DNA of 64,000 bases from Flavobacteriales bacterium (GTDB taxonomy: Bacteria > Bacteroidota > Bacteroidia > Flavobacteriales_C > GCA-002722245): assembly GCA_023251095.1 (NCBI GenBank), contig JAHEZL010000005.1, forward strand, positions 1 to 64,000, in the 5' to 3' direction. Each line of letters begins with the position of its first letter. Position 1 is the first letter of the stretch. The position numbers were made by a program, and so were the translations under genes. A model generated the notes under the pieces. The model made no database searches. It was not told where the DNA came from and was given only the letters and a program-made list of their open reading frames with translations. Shown one piece after another: positions 32,497 to 41,635 of the stretch.

Positions 32497-34284
32497 ATGT
32501 CAAAAGACAAAAAACCTAAACCCGATTTCAAAAAAGCAAAAAGCTTTCTTGTTTATTTAAAGCCCTACTCTGCCTGGTATTTCGTAGGATTTATTTTCCT
32601 TATACTCACCAGCTTAACCTCCATTGCACTTCCTGTTTTGCTGGGAAAATTGCTCGGCACCAATTACAGCTCAACAGTACCTGTAGATATAAACATCAGC
32701 AGCACAGATAATATATATACCATACTTATATTTTTGGCCATTATACTTCCGGCTCAGGGAATTTTTTCCTTTTTCAGAGTATATACCTTTAGTTATGTAA
32801 CGCAAAGTACGCTGCGCGACCTTCGACTGGCGGCTTTCAAGCATTTGGTGTCTTCACCGATCTCTTTCTTTGATAAAAATAAAGTAGGGGAACTCACTTC
32901 GCGCATTGCCACAGATACACAACAAATAGAAGAAACTCTAGCCACTACCCTTGCCGAATTTGTGCGTCAAATCATAGTGATCACAGCCAGTTTAGTATTG
33001 ATTTTCTATTTCTCTTACCGACTGTCGTTCATCATGCTCGCCATTATTCCTATAGCAGCAATATCAGCCATGATCTTCGGGAAGTTCATCAAAAAACTAT
33101 CTCGAAAAGCGCAGGACGAAGCCGCACAATCCAACTCAGTACTGGAAGAATCTTTGGTAGGTATCAAAAATTTGAAAGCCTACACCAACGAATTTTTTGA
33201 AATAAAAAACTACACCACTACCATCAATAACATTCGTGCTACTTCAATGAAATCGGCACTTTGGCGTGGAATCTTCATTGCTTTCATGTTAACCATAATG
33301 CTGGGTGCCATTGTATTCATCATCTGGCAAGGGATTGAACTCGTACAAACAGGCGACATCACTAAGGCTGAATTCTTTCAGTTCATTTTTCTTACTGTGA
33401 TGCTGGGGACTTCTATTGGCTCCTTTCCCGATCTCTATGCTAAAATTCAAAAAACAATTGGCGCAACGGAAAGTTTGATGAAAATGATGGAAGAACCTGT
33501 TGAACCGGTTCTCACTAATATTCCTGTTAAATCCGATTTCCTTATTAAAGGTGACATTGAACTGAAAGAGGTGTCTTTTTATTATGAATCGCGCCAAAGC
33601 GTTACTGTTCTCAATAAAATCAATTTAAAAGTAAGCTCGGGTCAAACCGTGGCTATTGTTGGTTCATCGGGATCAGGAAAATCAACACTAGCTTCCCTTC
33701 TACTTGGATTTTACCAACCGGTGAGCGGTTCTATTTTTATAGACGGCCAACCGTTTAACAGCTATAACCTGAGCGATCTCCGCAGTCATATTGCTTATGT
33801 TCCGCAGGAAGTGATATTGTTTGGTGGTACTATTGCCGAAAATATCCGTTACGGAAAACCTGATGCTACTGAAGAAGAAGTGATTGAAGCGGCAAAAAAA
33901 GCCAATGCTCACTTGTTTATCAACGGATTTCCTGAAGGCTACACTACTTTGGTTGGCGACAGAGGGATTCAATTGTCGGGCGGACAAAAACAACGCGTTG
34001 CCATTGCCCGTGCGGTTTTGAAAAATCCGTCTATTCTTATTTTAGATGAAGCTACAAGTGCACTGGATTCCGAATCGGAACAACTGGTTCAGGAGGCTTT
34101 GGATAATTTAATGCAAAACAGAACTTCCATTGTTATTGCTCACCGACTCTCCACCATCAAAAAAGCCGACAAGATTTTGGTGGTTAATGAAGGTCAGATC
34201 GCTGAAGCAGGAACGCATCTCGAGCTTTCTCAAAAAGAAAATGGCTTGTATAAAAAGCTGAGTGAATTGCAGTTTAAGAATTAA
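32497..34284 (+). CDS. ABC exporter (MsbA-like lipid or drug exporter)
   Basis: The start MSKDKKPKPDF at 32497 is chosen because a -7 motif TAATTTTG (32484-32491) lies 5 bases upstream and the extension before it is repeat DNA. The 595-residue half transporter has six membrane helices (about 22-320) and a nucleotide-binding domain with Walker A GSSGSGKST, signature LSGGQKQRV and Walker B ILILDEATSALD. It should form a homodimer in the inner membrane. The family includes MsbA, which flips lipid A, but the substrate cannot be read from sequence. The transcript may be leaderless. Confidence 0.9.
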   Translation: MSKDKKPKPDFKKAKSFLVYLKPYSAWYFVGFIFLILTSLTSIALPVLLGKLLGTNYSSTVPVDINISSTDNIYTILIFLAIILPAQGIFSFFRVYTFSYVTQSTLRDLRLAAFKHLVSSPISFFDKNKVGELTSRIATDTQQIEETLATTLAEFVRQIIVITASLVLIFYFSYRLSFIMLAIIPIAAISAMIFGKFIKKLSRKAQDEAAQSNSVLEESLVGIKNLKAYTNEFFEIKNYTTTINNIRATSMKSALWRGIFIAFMLTIMLGAIVFIIWQGIELVQTGDITKAEFFQFIFLTVMLGTSIGSFPDLYAKIQKTIGATESLMKMMEEPVEPVLTNIPVKSDFLIKGDIELKEVSFYYESRQSVTVLNKINLKVSSGQTVAIVGSSGSGKSTLASLLLGFYQPVSGSIFIDGQPFNSYNLSDLRSHIAYVPQEVILFGGTIAENIRYGKPDATEEEVIEAAKKANAHLFINGFPEGYTTLVGDRGIQLSGGQKQRVAIARAVLKNPSILILDEATSALDSESEQLVQEALDNLMQNRTSIVIAHRLSTIKKADKILVVNEGQIAEAGTHLELSQKENGLYKKLSELQFKN

Positions 34285-34330
34285 CAATCTTCTCTTTCTC
34301 TTTCTCTTTTCATTCACCTGATTCGTCACC

Positions 34331-34461
34331 CCCAGTACGTCATTGCGAAATTTTTGTACTCAAAAATGAAGCAACCTCATTATACTTTCTATTGAATTTA
34401 CTTACCCAAAGGGAGTTTGCTTCATTTTTGAGTACAAAAATTTCGCAATGAACGTACTGGG
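34331..34461. repeat. Long inverted repeat (44-bp arms)
   Basis: Arms 34331-34374 and 34417-34461 pair almost perfectly (CCCAGTACGT... GAAGCAA / TTGCTTC... ACGTACTGGG). Single arms of the same repeat are at 39180-39240 and in part at 30846-30866. It resembles REP-type intergenic palindromes and may end transcripts of both neighbours. Confidence 0.8.
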
Positions 34462-34499
34462 TGATAACGTATTGGGTGAAAACGTACTAGGAGTAAAAC

Positions 34500-36059
34500 T
34501 TACTTTACTTGAATTTTCTTACTTATCGCCTCCGCACATTTCTGCCCGTCAATAGCAGCCGACATAATCCCTCCTGCATAACCTGCCCCTTCAGCACATG
34601 GATACAAACCCTTCACCTGAATATGCTCAAAAGTTTCTTTATCACGTGGAATACGCACAGGCGATGAAGTACGTGATTCCACCGCATGCAACACTGCATC
34701 ATTGGTTAAATAACCCTTCATCTTTTTGCCAAACTCTTTCAATCCTTCCTGTAAAGATTTTGCAATCATCGGTGGCAATACTTCTTTTAAATCAACCGAT
34801 GTAATCCCCGGTGTATAAGATGTTTCAGGCAAAGTAGACGATACTTTATTGTAAATAAAATCACTCATTCTTTGCGCAGGAGCAGCTTGTGTTCCACCGC
34901 CCAACAAATGCGCCTTCTCCTCTATCGCCTGCTGATAGTACATTCCCGAAAGTGCTCCGTATTGTTTGTTATCAAAATCGGCCACTTCCAACGCCACCAC
35001 TATCCCTGAATTTGCATAAGGATTGTTTCTTTTGGAAGGCGACCAGCCGTTGGTTACTACCTGATTTTGTTCGGTGGCGCAAGGTGCTATAATTCCACCC
35101 GGACACATACAAAAAGAATACACGGGTTTAATACTTGTTTGATGCACCAAACTGTAGGAAGCCGGAGGTAAAAAATCATTGCGCTCATCACAATGGTACT
35201 GCACCTGATCAATCAATATCTGCGGATGTTCTATCCTCACTCCCAAAGCAAAAGGCTTGGCTTCAATGGCTATTCCGCGTTGGTGCAGTAATTTAAAAAT
35301 ATCCCGCGCCGAATGTCCCGTTGCCAAAATAACATTCCCTGTTTCAATAATTTTTTCGTTGTTGATCTGAACTGCTTTAACAGCATTGTTCTCCACGATA
35401 ATATCTGTGAGTTTTGCATCAAACAAAACTTCGCCGCCGCATGAAATAATATATTCCCGCATCGCCTGAATGATCACAGGCAACTTGTTGGTGCCTATGT
35501 GTGGATGCGCATCAAGCAAAATATCTTCGCTGGCACCAAATTGCACTAGCGTTTCTAAAACCTGATTCACATCTCCACGCTTGTTGGATCGCGTGTACAA
35601 TTTCCCATCGGAAAAAGTACCGGCTCCTCCTTCTCCAAAACAATAATTGGATTCGGGATTGACTATATGCGCTTTATTGATCGCTGCAAGATCCCGTCGT
35701 CTGTCGCGAACGTTTTTCCCGCGCTCAACAACAATGGGTTTGATGTTTAGTTTGATGAGCTCCAACGCTGCGAACAATCCTGCCGGACCCGCTCCTACAA
35801 TAACTGCATGCTGATCAGAGGCTATTTTTTTTACCGAAGGCTGTCCTTTTTTTTCTTCTGCCGGAATTTCGTTGATGTAAACATTTACGCGAATCTGGTA
35901 AACAACATTACGGTTACGCGCATCAATAGAGCGCTTCAACACTTTCACCACCACCGGAACATCGTCGGCAATGAACAACTGTTCTTTCGCCATAGCTGCG
36001 TGAACATCGGAATTATCCACATCCTCGGGAGCTACACGTATATCAATGGTTTTTATCAC
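34500..36059 (-). CDS. FAD-dependent oxidoreductase (COG2509-type)
   Basis: The 519-residue protein has the dinucleotide-binding motif VIVGAGPAGLFAALELI at about 86-102, a second FAD motif (NVILATGHSARDIF), and the family's C-terminal GYAGGIMSAAIDGQKCAEAI, where FAD sits. The first 80 residues (RVAPEDVDNSDVHAAM, VKVLKRSIDARNRNVVY) match the N-terminal cap of the uncharacterised FAD-dependent dehydrogenases of COG2509. The substrate is unknown. It is followed 9 bases later by porT on the same strand only by orientation; a common transcript is possible. Confidence 0.85.
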   Translation of the reverse strand: MIKTIDIRVAPEDVDNSDVHAAMAKEQLFIADDVPVVVKVLKRSIDARNRNVVYQIRVNVYINEIPAEEKKGQPSVKKIASDQHAVIVGAGPAGLFAALELIKLNIKPIVVERGKNVRDRRRDLAAINKAHIVNPESNYCFGEGGAGTFSDGKLYTRSNKRGDVNQVLETLVQFGASEDILLDAHPHIGTNKLPVIIQAMREYIISCGGEVLFDAKLTDIIVENNAVKAVQINNEKIIETGNVILATGHSARDIFKLLHQRGIAIEAKPFALGVRIEHPQILIDQVQYHCDERNDFLPPASYSLVHQTSIKPVYSFCMCPGGIIAPCATEQNQVVTNGWSPSKRNNPYANSGIVVALEVADFDNKQYGALSGMYYQQAIEEKAHLLGGGTQAAPAQRMSDFIYNKVSSTLPETSYTPGITSVDLKEVLPPMIAKSLQEGLKEFGKKMKGYLTNDAVLHAVESRTSSPVRIPRDKETFEHIQVKGLYPCAEGAGYAGGIMSAAIDGQKCAEAISKKIQVK

Positions 36060-36068
36060 AACAGAAAA

Positions 36069-36791
36069 TTATCCTTCAAAACAAAGTGAAAGCACGAAAC
36101 ATTTGGAGTTAACACTTTCAATCAAAGAAGTGTAGATGGTACCGTCGGAAATCAGCAAATTGTTGATTCCGTAGTTCAAAGTGATTTGCGGAGTAAACTT
36201 GAAATACTCGAAATAAAAATCCATACCGAAACCAACATGATAGGAAAAATCCCAGGGATTTAAACGAATCACTTTAGTATTGGCTTTGTCCACACTTTTT
36301 AAAGAAGCCATATCAAAAGCCACTTTACCGCCGGCCATTACAAAGGCCCTTCCATTGTTTACCCTTTCCGACTTATATTTTAAAGAAACAGGAAAATCCA
36401 AAAAGGTGGATTCCACCATTCTTCTCTGACTCTCAATAGTATTGTTGCCTAATTTCACGTTGTATTCAAAATCGCGCTGACCGAAAACCAAGGCCGGCAC
36501 AAAACGCAAATCGAAACCATCGCCTAAATGCAAGTCGGTTATTATCCCTAAATTAAATCCGTACTGCCCCTGTACCCTTGCCGTGTAAACAGTATCATTG
36601 CCTAAAAAAGCCGATTTGTATTTAATGTTTACATCCAGATTATTGACACCGAAATAAAATCCGAAATGAAATTTTCTGGTCGATTCAAACCCCGGTAAAT
36701 TCTTTGGTCGCTGCTTTTGAGCAGAAAGATCATTAGGCAATACAAAAATCAGGAAAACTACAGCGACAATATAGGAGCTAAGAGATCTCAC
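36069..36791 (-). CDS. porT: PorT/SprT, type IX secretion outer-membrane barrel
   Basis: The 240-residue protein has a signal peptide ending at LSAQ and a short barrel. Conserved stretches are FHFGFYFGVNNLDV, YGFNLGIITDLHLGDGFDLRF, ESTFLDFPVSLKYKSERVNN and FYFEYFKFTPQITL. This is the pattern of PorT, needed for type IX secretion and gliding in Bacteroidota. Gene order supports it: it lies immediately downstream of ubiE with no gap, as porT does in many members of the phylum. Confidence 0.85.
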   Translation of the reverse strand: MRSLSSYIVAVVFLIFVLPNDLSAQKQRPKNLPGFESTRKFHFGFYFGVNNLDVNIKYKSAFLGNDTVYTARVQGQYGFNLGIITDLHLGDGFDLRFVPALVFGQRDFEYNVKLGNNTIESQRRMVESTFLDFPVSLKYKSERVNNGRAFVMAGGKVAFDMASLKSVDKANTKVIRLNPWDFSYHVGFGMDFYFEYFKFTPQITLNYGINNLLISDGTIYTSLIESVNSKCFVLSLCFEG

Positions 36792-37523
36792 TTATTTTTG
36801 CGCAATATAAATAGTGGCTATCCCAAAAGTTAAAGGATGAATAACAGGATTTTTAAATCCAACTTCTTTGAGAATCGCCGTGAACTGCTCCCCGTCAGGA
36901 AAAGCCTGTACCGACTCGGGTAAATAAGAATAAGCAGAAGCGTCTTTCGACATTATTTTACCTATCAGCGGAGTTATTCTTTTGAAATAAAAACGATACA
37001 ATTGCTTCACCGGAAATTTAGTGGGTTTTGAAAACTCCAGCACAGCAACCTTTCCACCGGGTTTTAAGACACGGTTCATTTCGGCCAAGCCCTTTTTTAA
37101 ATTCTCAAAATTTCTCACTCCAAAACCAACGGTAATAGCATCAAAAGTATTGTCGGCAAAAGGTAAATTTTCAGAGTCTCCCGACAATAATTCTATTTTA
37201 TCCTCGAGTTTTCTTTTTTTTATTTTTGCTTTCCCAACCTCTACCATTCCCATCGATATATCTACTCCCGTAACTTTTACAGGATTCAGGCTCAAGCTTT
37301 CAATTGCAAAATCACCGGTACCTGTAGCGATATCTAAAATATTTTTTGGTTGCCCCTCTTTCAGTAAGCGGATAGCTTTCTTTCTCCACAACACATCAAT
37401 ACCCAATGAAAGAAAATGATTTAAAAAATCATATCTACCCGCAATGTTATTGAACATCGTTGCCACCTGCTCCTTCTTGGAACCACTTTCGTTGCTGTAA
37501 GGTTTTACTACTGTTTCGCCCAT
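36792..37523 (-). CDS. ubiE: Demethylmenaquinone methyltransferase UbiE/MenG
   Basis: The start MGETVVKPYSN at 37523 is chosen over 37586, whose extra 21 residues are repeat DNA. The 243-residue enzyme transfers a methyl group from SAM to demethylmenaquinone, the last step of menaquinone synthesis. Motifs: RYDFLNHFLSLGIDVLWR, ILDIATGTGDFAI (SAM-binding), GDSENLPFADNTFDAITVGFGVRNF, and RVLKPGGKVAVLEFSKP. Its stop is adjacent to the porT start, so the two are one transcript. Confidence 0.93.
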   Translation of the reverse strand: MGETVVKPYSNESGSKKEQVATMFNNIAGRYDFLNHFLSLGIDVLWRKKAIRLLKEGQPKNILDIATGTGDFAIESLSLNPVKVTGVDISMGMVEVGKAKIKKRKLEDKIELLSGDSENLPFADNTFDAITVGFGVRNFENLKKGLAEMNRVLKPGGKVAVLEFSKPTKFPVKQLYRFYFKRITPLIGKIMSKDASAYSYLPESVQAFPDGEQFTAILKEVGFKNPVIHPLTFGIATIYIAQK

Positions 37524-37625
37524 GGGGTAAAAATAAGTAATAATTTTCGCAATGAAGCAGCACTCGTACTTCAAAGAGTGGGTCACTAACTTCGTGTGCA
37601 GGCCCGAGCCAAGAGGCCATACCCG

Positions 37626-38684
37626 TCAACTTAAAGAGTGCTTTTGCATAAAGGTTAATCTATCCGATCGCTTGTCGTATTGGGAGAAGTAGGCGATTTG
37701 AGGCATGAGGTATTTCCATTGTTGAAAAAGGATTTGCCAAATATTGTCAGCAATAAATTTAGAGAGCTTGATTAAACTGATTTGACTTCGCTTGAACTTA
37801 TTCATGTAAAGCAATACCATGTGGTAAATTTTAGCTTGGAACAGCACTACAAAAATGAGCATCATGTAAACCATTGCTAATGCTCTTTCACGAGTGAGAG
37901 ATCGATTTTGAGGGATCATCTCCTGCAATTGAAAATGACTTTTCCATGAACGAAAAATATTTTCAATTCTCCACCGCATACTATACAAACGAACAATATC
38001 TGGCACAGCAATATTTTGTAAGTCTTGAGAAGTGACGTAAATATCATAACCCAGTCTTTGATAAAATTGTTTGGAATGATTTGCTCTTGAGTCGGCGTGT
38101 TTTTTTTCTATTCGTCTTCTCATAGCAGCTCTTTCAGAAGATAGCGTAATCCCTACTATTCTTACAGGAGCTTTGTATTGAGCTCCCATTAATACCCATT
38201 TGTCAATGAACTTATTCTTTTTAAGATATTTAAATAGGTCAATGTGTTTTCCTGTGCCCAGATCAAAAACATGGGTGCCGTATTTTAATCGGCTGATAAA
38301 CGAAATCTTCTTTTCGTTCATAAGCTTAAAACACTCGCTCGCAAAGTAGCCCATATCTCTGATAACAATGTCTTTATTACCTGCTAATTGCAAAATGTCT
38401 TTTGCTTTCGACTGGTCATTTTGCCTATTAGAGGTCACTTCAAAGTGAACGAACTGATTGTTTTGTAAATCATAGATCACCTGAATTTTCAATTGAGAAT
38501 AAGAATGGCCGTGGAAAATACTTCCTGGAAAATATTTGTTTAGCCACATCGGAAGAGCTATGGTAGTGCTGTCTTGAATTAAAATTATTTTGTAATTACG
38601 AAGCGCTTTTTCTTTAATAGCAAACTGTTTTGCAGACAATTGTTTTTTCATAGCATCAAACAAAATGCAAAGCAAAAAAATCAA
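37626..38684 (-). CDS. IS4-family transposase, C-terminal catalytic part
   Basis: This 352-residue frame holds the DDE core: DSTTIALP (first Asp), VIRDMGYFAS (second Asp) and YSMRWRIENIFRSWK, which is exactly the Y-(2)-R-(3)-E-(6)-K signature of the IS4 family with the catalytic Glu. The first dozen residues (MIFLLCILF) are probably an artefact of the frame; the natural protein would continue from the other ORF near DAMKKQL. It overlaps that ORF by 29 bases in another frame. Confidence 0.85.
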   Translation of the reverse strand: MIFLLCILFDAMKKQLSAKQFAIKEKALRNYKIILIQDSTTIALPMWLNKYFPGSIFHGHSYSQLKIQVIYDLQNNQFVHFEVTSNRQNDQSKAKDILQLAGNKDIVIRDMGYFASECFKLMNEKKISFISRLKYGTHVFDLGTGKHIDLFKYLKKNKFIDKWVLMGAQYKAPVRIVGITLSSERAAMRRRIEKKHADSRANHSKQFYQRLGYDIYVTSQDLQNIAVPDIVRLYSMRWRIENIFRSWKSHFQLQEMIPQNRSLTRERALAMVYMMLIFVVLFQAKIYHMVLLYMNKFKRSQISLIKLSKFIADNIWQILFQQWKYLMPQIAYFSQYDKRSDRLTFMQKHSLS

Positions 38685-38952
38685 TAAACTGTTGATTGAT
38701 TCTTTTAAATAATCCTTGTTTGGAAATGGTTATACCGCTTAAATAACTCACTTGACTTGCCCATTGTTCAAAAGTGTTTTTCTTCTGTAGCGCCATTAGA
38801 ATAAAGCCAATCACTAATTCTTTGCCCTTCAGTTTTTTCGCTTTTCGTTGCTTGAAGCCACTTGAAACAGCGTGCTTATTAAAATTAATTTCTTTTAACC
38901 CTTCATTAAGGTTTTTATATTTTTGTGCTGAACGGATGCTTTTAGTTGTCAT
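38656..38952 (-). CDS. IS4-family transposase, N-terminal part (other frame)
   Basis: The 98-residue frame carries the N-terminal helical domain of the transposase (QWASQVSYLSGITISKQGLF and INQQFIDFFALHF). It ends in a TGA just where the catalytic frame becomes meaningful. A run of seven T at 38677-38683 (minus-strand sense) lies at the junction. The shift needed is +1 or -2, unlike the -1 shift of programmed IS transposases, so an inactivating indel or sequencing error is more likely. Confidence 0.75.
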   Translation of the reverse strand: MTTKSIRSAQKYKNLNEGLKEINFNKHAVSSGFKQRKAKKLKGKELVIGFILMALQKKNTFEQWASQVSYLSGITISKQGLFKRINQQFIDFFALHFV

Positions 38953-39050
38953 TAGATGTAAGCATCCGTTTACCTTCAGATAAACTCCTGAGCCCCTTTA
39001 TTTATAAACACCCCAATATCAATTGATGAATTTTAAGTTGACGGGTATGG

Positions 39051-39245
39051 AGCTAAGAGGCGGGCGCGCGAAAGGTTTTTCGTGTGGCAGCAGCATCTCT
39101 TGGCTCTTGAATTTTTTGGATACTTTTTGTTTCAAGACAAAAAGTATCGATTTGCTTCTTTTAAAAGAAGAAATAAAAAAATGAAGGGATTGCTTCATTT
39201 TTTGAGTACAAAAAATCTCGCAATGACGTACTGGGGATGACGTTG
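39051..39245. repeat. Dispersed repeats downstream of the IS
   Basis: It contains the second half of the repeat split by the IS, then CTTGGCTCTTGAATTTTT, the hairpin ATACTTTTTGT/ACAAAAAGTAT (39118-39147), and one arm of the long palindrome seen at 34331-34461. No gene is seen in it. Confidence 0.7.
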
Positions 39246-39254
39246 GATTGATGG

Positions 39255-40085
39255 TTACACCAACCTAATCCCCTCTTCCTCTATCGTCACTAACCTTTTT
39301 TTATACAAAACACCCACCGCTCTTTTGAAAGTTTTTTTGCTTTCGCCAAACAACATATATATGGACTCCGGTGAGGATTTATCGGTAATGCGGAGAAAGC
39401 CTCCGGTTTCTTTAATTTTTTCAAGTATCCTGTCTTCCAGAGATTCAATTTTAGCAAAACCTGTTTTGCTCAACGAGATATCCAGCTTTTCATCGGGACG
39501 GATTTTTTTGACGTAGCCTTTTACTTTATCGCCGGTTTGTAACTGACGGAAGACTTCATTTTCATAAACAACTCCCCAGAACTTAGAATTAACAATGGCT
39601 TTGAAGCCCAGATCGGTTTTATTTACGATGAGCAAATCCACCTCATCGCCTTCTGCAACATCTAAAGCATAATTATCGAGATACTTATCCAGCTTGGCTG
39701 TAGCGGCTATTCTTCCGCTTTTTTCATCGAGGTAAATAAACACCACATACCAGCGACCTTCTTCCATATCCAGCTTTTGTTCGCGGAAAGGAACGAGGAT
39801 ATCCTTCATCAAACCCCAATCAAGGAAAGCCCCCACCTGATTTACCGCAACAGCTTTCAAACAAGCGAATTCGCCCACTTGTCCGCGTGGCTTTTCAGTA
39901 GTTGCAATAATTCTGTCGTTGGAATCCATGTATACAAAGGCAGTCACCTCATCGCCCGGTTTTGTGCCTTTTGGTACATATCTCTTAGGCATCAGGATTT
40001 CACCACGGTCATCTCCATCCAGATAAACACCGAAGTCTACCAGCTTCACCACTTTCATGGTATTGTACTTTCCGATTGATATCAT
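39255..40085 (-). CDS. CvfB-like S1-domain RNA-binding protein
   Basis: The 276-residue protein has three S1-type OB folds: KVVKLVDFGVYLDGDDRGEIL, VAVNQVGAFLDWGLMKDILVPF and NKTDLGFKAIVNSKFWGVVY... GYVKKIRPDEKLDISL. A C-terminal winged helix follows (KETGGFLRITDKSSPESIYM... GVLYKKRLVTIEEEGI). The order is that of CvfB/YitL, an RNA-binding regulator known in Firmicutes. Its targets here are unknown. It begins 4 bases after the acyl-CoA reductase gene, so the two are co-transcribed. Confidence 0.85.
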   Translation of the reverse strand: MISIGKYNTMKVVKLVDFGVYLDGDDRGEILMPKRYVPKGTKPGDEVTAFVYMDSNDRIIATTEKPRGQVGEFACLKAVAVNQVGAFLDWGLMKDILVPFREQKLDMEEGRWYVVFIYLDEKSGRIAATAKLDKYLDNYALDVAEGDEVDLLIVNKTDLGFKAIVNSKFWGVVYENEVFRQLQTGDKVKGYVKKIRPDEKLDISLSKTGFAKIESLEDRILEKIKETGGFLRITDKSSPESIYMLFGESKKTFKRAVGVLYKKRLVTIEEEGIRLV

Positions 40086-40089
40086 AATT

Positions 40090-41145
40090 TTAATTTAAGC
40101 TCAATAAAAATTTCATTGTATCTATTCCGTCGGCATAATCGCATAAGACCGGAGATTGGGCGGTTCCGAAGGGCAATCCATTTTCGTAAGCACCTATCAC
40201 ACATTGTATTTTGTCTTTGTATTTTTCAAAGAAAGGTTTTAATTCGGACGGATCTTCATAATGCTCGTAATTCAATAACGATACCGCTGTAAAAGGGGTT
40301 TCGGCTTCTTTTAAAAACAAAAATCCGCCATCAATAAAAGGATCTTTATTGAGCAGCATCACCGCCTTTTGGTACTCGAGATTGTTTTGGTATTTATTGT
40401 TATCCAGATAAGGAAGATAGGTTTTAAAGGCCTCCATCAACAAATTGAAAGAATAGTTTTTAGGAACAAAAATCTTGGACACATTGCGGCAACCCAAGCC
40501 GTAATACTGAAAAACATCTTTAGCCAGTAAGGTTAATTCAGCCAGGGATTCCTTGCCATTGAGCACCGCCACAGAAATGCGGTTTTTGCGAATGATATTG
40601 GGATGTTTGCCGAAATAATATTCGAAATAACGGGAAGTATTGTCGCTACCGGTAGCGATCACCACATTGAAGCCTTTGGTTGGTCTTTCCACAAATTCAA
40701 CCTCTTGTTGGAAGCGGGGTTCAACACTATTTAAAATGTCCAGTAAAGCCGGAATTAATTTATGATCGTCGGAAGAAAATTTGATGGTCGCTTTATGTCC
40801 GCACAGCAATACACACAACAAATCATGAAAACCCACCATAGGAATGTTCCCCGCCATGACGATCAAAACATTTTTTTTGTTTTTTAACAGGAGCAGCTCC
40901 TCTTTATAAGGAGCGAGCCAGTCCGCTAAACTTTCGGCTGTTAAAAAGGACCGAACACCTTCACAGGCATTCATCACACTGGCCACAGAAAACCAGCCGT
41001 TGTAGCTCCTGGCCAAATGCACCATTGCCAAAAACTTTTCCTCTGCTTCTGTTAAATCCAGCTCTTGTCCTTTCTCCTTGGCGATCACTTTTTCAAGGGC
41101 GTCTCCCAATTTTGTTAATGCAGATATTCTGTTATCTAAATTCAT
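40090..41145 (-). CDS. Acyl-CoA reductase (LuxC-like family)
   Basis: The 351-residue protein resembles the LuxC/acyl-CoA reductase fold of the aldehyde dehydrogenase superfamily. VLIVMAGNIPMVGFHDLLCVLL and KATIKFSSDDHKLIPALL are the nucleotide-binding strands. FNVVIATGSDNTSRYFEYYF precedes the catalytic region with GLGCRNVSKIFVPKNY, whose Cys is the probable nucleophile. It would reduce acyl-CoA to an aldehyde. Its natural acyl chain and pathway are not known. The ferredoxin gene diverges from it. Confidence 0.8.
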   Translation of the reverse strand: MNLDNRISALTKLGDALEKVIAKEKGQELDLTEAEEKFLAMVHLARSYNGWFSVASVMNACEGVRSFLTAESLADWLAPYKEELLLLKNKKNVLIVMAGNIPMVGFHDLLCVLLCGHKATIKFSSDDHKLIPALLDILNSVEPRFQQEVEFVERPTKGFNVVIATGSDNTSRYFEYYFGKHPNIIRKNRISVAVLNGKESLAELTLLAKDVFQYYGLGCRNVSKIFVPKNYSFNLLMEAFKTYLPYLDNNKYQNNLEYQKAVMLLNKDPFIDGGFLFLKEAETPFTAVSLLNYEHYEDPSELKPFFEKYKDKIQCVIGAYENGLPFGTAQSPVLCDYADGIDTMKFLLSLN

Positions 41146-41201
41146 TTATTATAAAACTATTTGTATTTTCGCCTCTAAATTAACACAATAATAATTGACT
41201 C

Positions 41202-41549
41202 ATGGCTATAATAATCACAGAAGAATGCATTAACTGCGGTGCCTGCGAACCGGAATGTCCTAATAACGCCATCTATGAAGGCGGAGTAGAATGGAGATTA
41301 TCTGACGGAACCTCTATAAAAGGTAAAGTAACTACGCCGACAGGAAACACTTACGAATCGGATGCTACCAACGAACCTGTAGGTACTGATGTTTACTATA
41401 TCGTATCTGACAAATGTACAGAGTGTAAAGGTTTTCATGATGAACCGCAATGTGCATCAGTTTGTCCGGTAGACTGCTGCGTGGATGATCCTGCGCACAG
41501 AGAATCTGAAGAATTACTTTTAGCGAAAAAAGATTTCTTACATCTTTAG
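41202..41549 (+). CDS. 4Fe-4S dicluster ferredoxin
   Basis: The 115-residue protein has two cluster motifs: [17 protein letters not shown] at 9-25 and [22 protein letters not shown] toward the end. The second has an insertion between the second and third Cys, as in the Allochromatium-type ferredoxins common in this phylum. It is an electron carrier in the cytoplasm. It is transcribed alone, with a strong terminator, and is divergent from the acyl-CoA reductase. Confidence 0.92.
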   Translation: MAIIITEECINCGACEPECPNNAIYEGGVEWRLSDGTSIKGKVTTPTGNTYESDATNEPVGTDVYYIVSDKCTECKGFHDEPQCASVCPVDCCVDDPAHRESEELLLAKKDFLHL

Positions 41550-41571
41550 AACTTCGCTGTTAATAAAAATA

Positions 41572-41602
41572 AACCCCGCTCCGCAATACGGACGGGGTTT
41601 TT
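41572..41602 (+). terminator. Terminator of the ferredoxin gene
   Basis: AACCCCG, TCCG and CGGA, CGGGGTT form a stem with one bulged C, followed by TTTTGC. Confidence 0.8.
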
Positions 41603-41635
41603 GCTTTATACTTGTAAACAACTAAATTTTCCTTT

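Larger units (their letters stand above)
37617..39050 (-). mobile_element. IS4-family insertion sequence (1,434 bp)
   Basis: Perfect 19-bp terminal inverted repeats (CCATACCCGTCAACTTAAA at 37617-37635 and its complement at 39032-39050) enclose a transposase split in two frames. The 10-bp flanking duplication fits the 10-13 bp typical of the family. It landed in a dispersed intergenic repeat and disrupted no gene. Confidence 0.92.
37607..39060. repeat. Target-site duplication of the IS4 element (flanks)
   Basis: AGCCAAGAGG at 37607-37616 and AGCTAAGAGG at 39051-39060 flank the element directly. They differ in one base. They are the interrupted halves of a dispersed repeat found also at 32320-32350. 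Confidence 0.7.
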
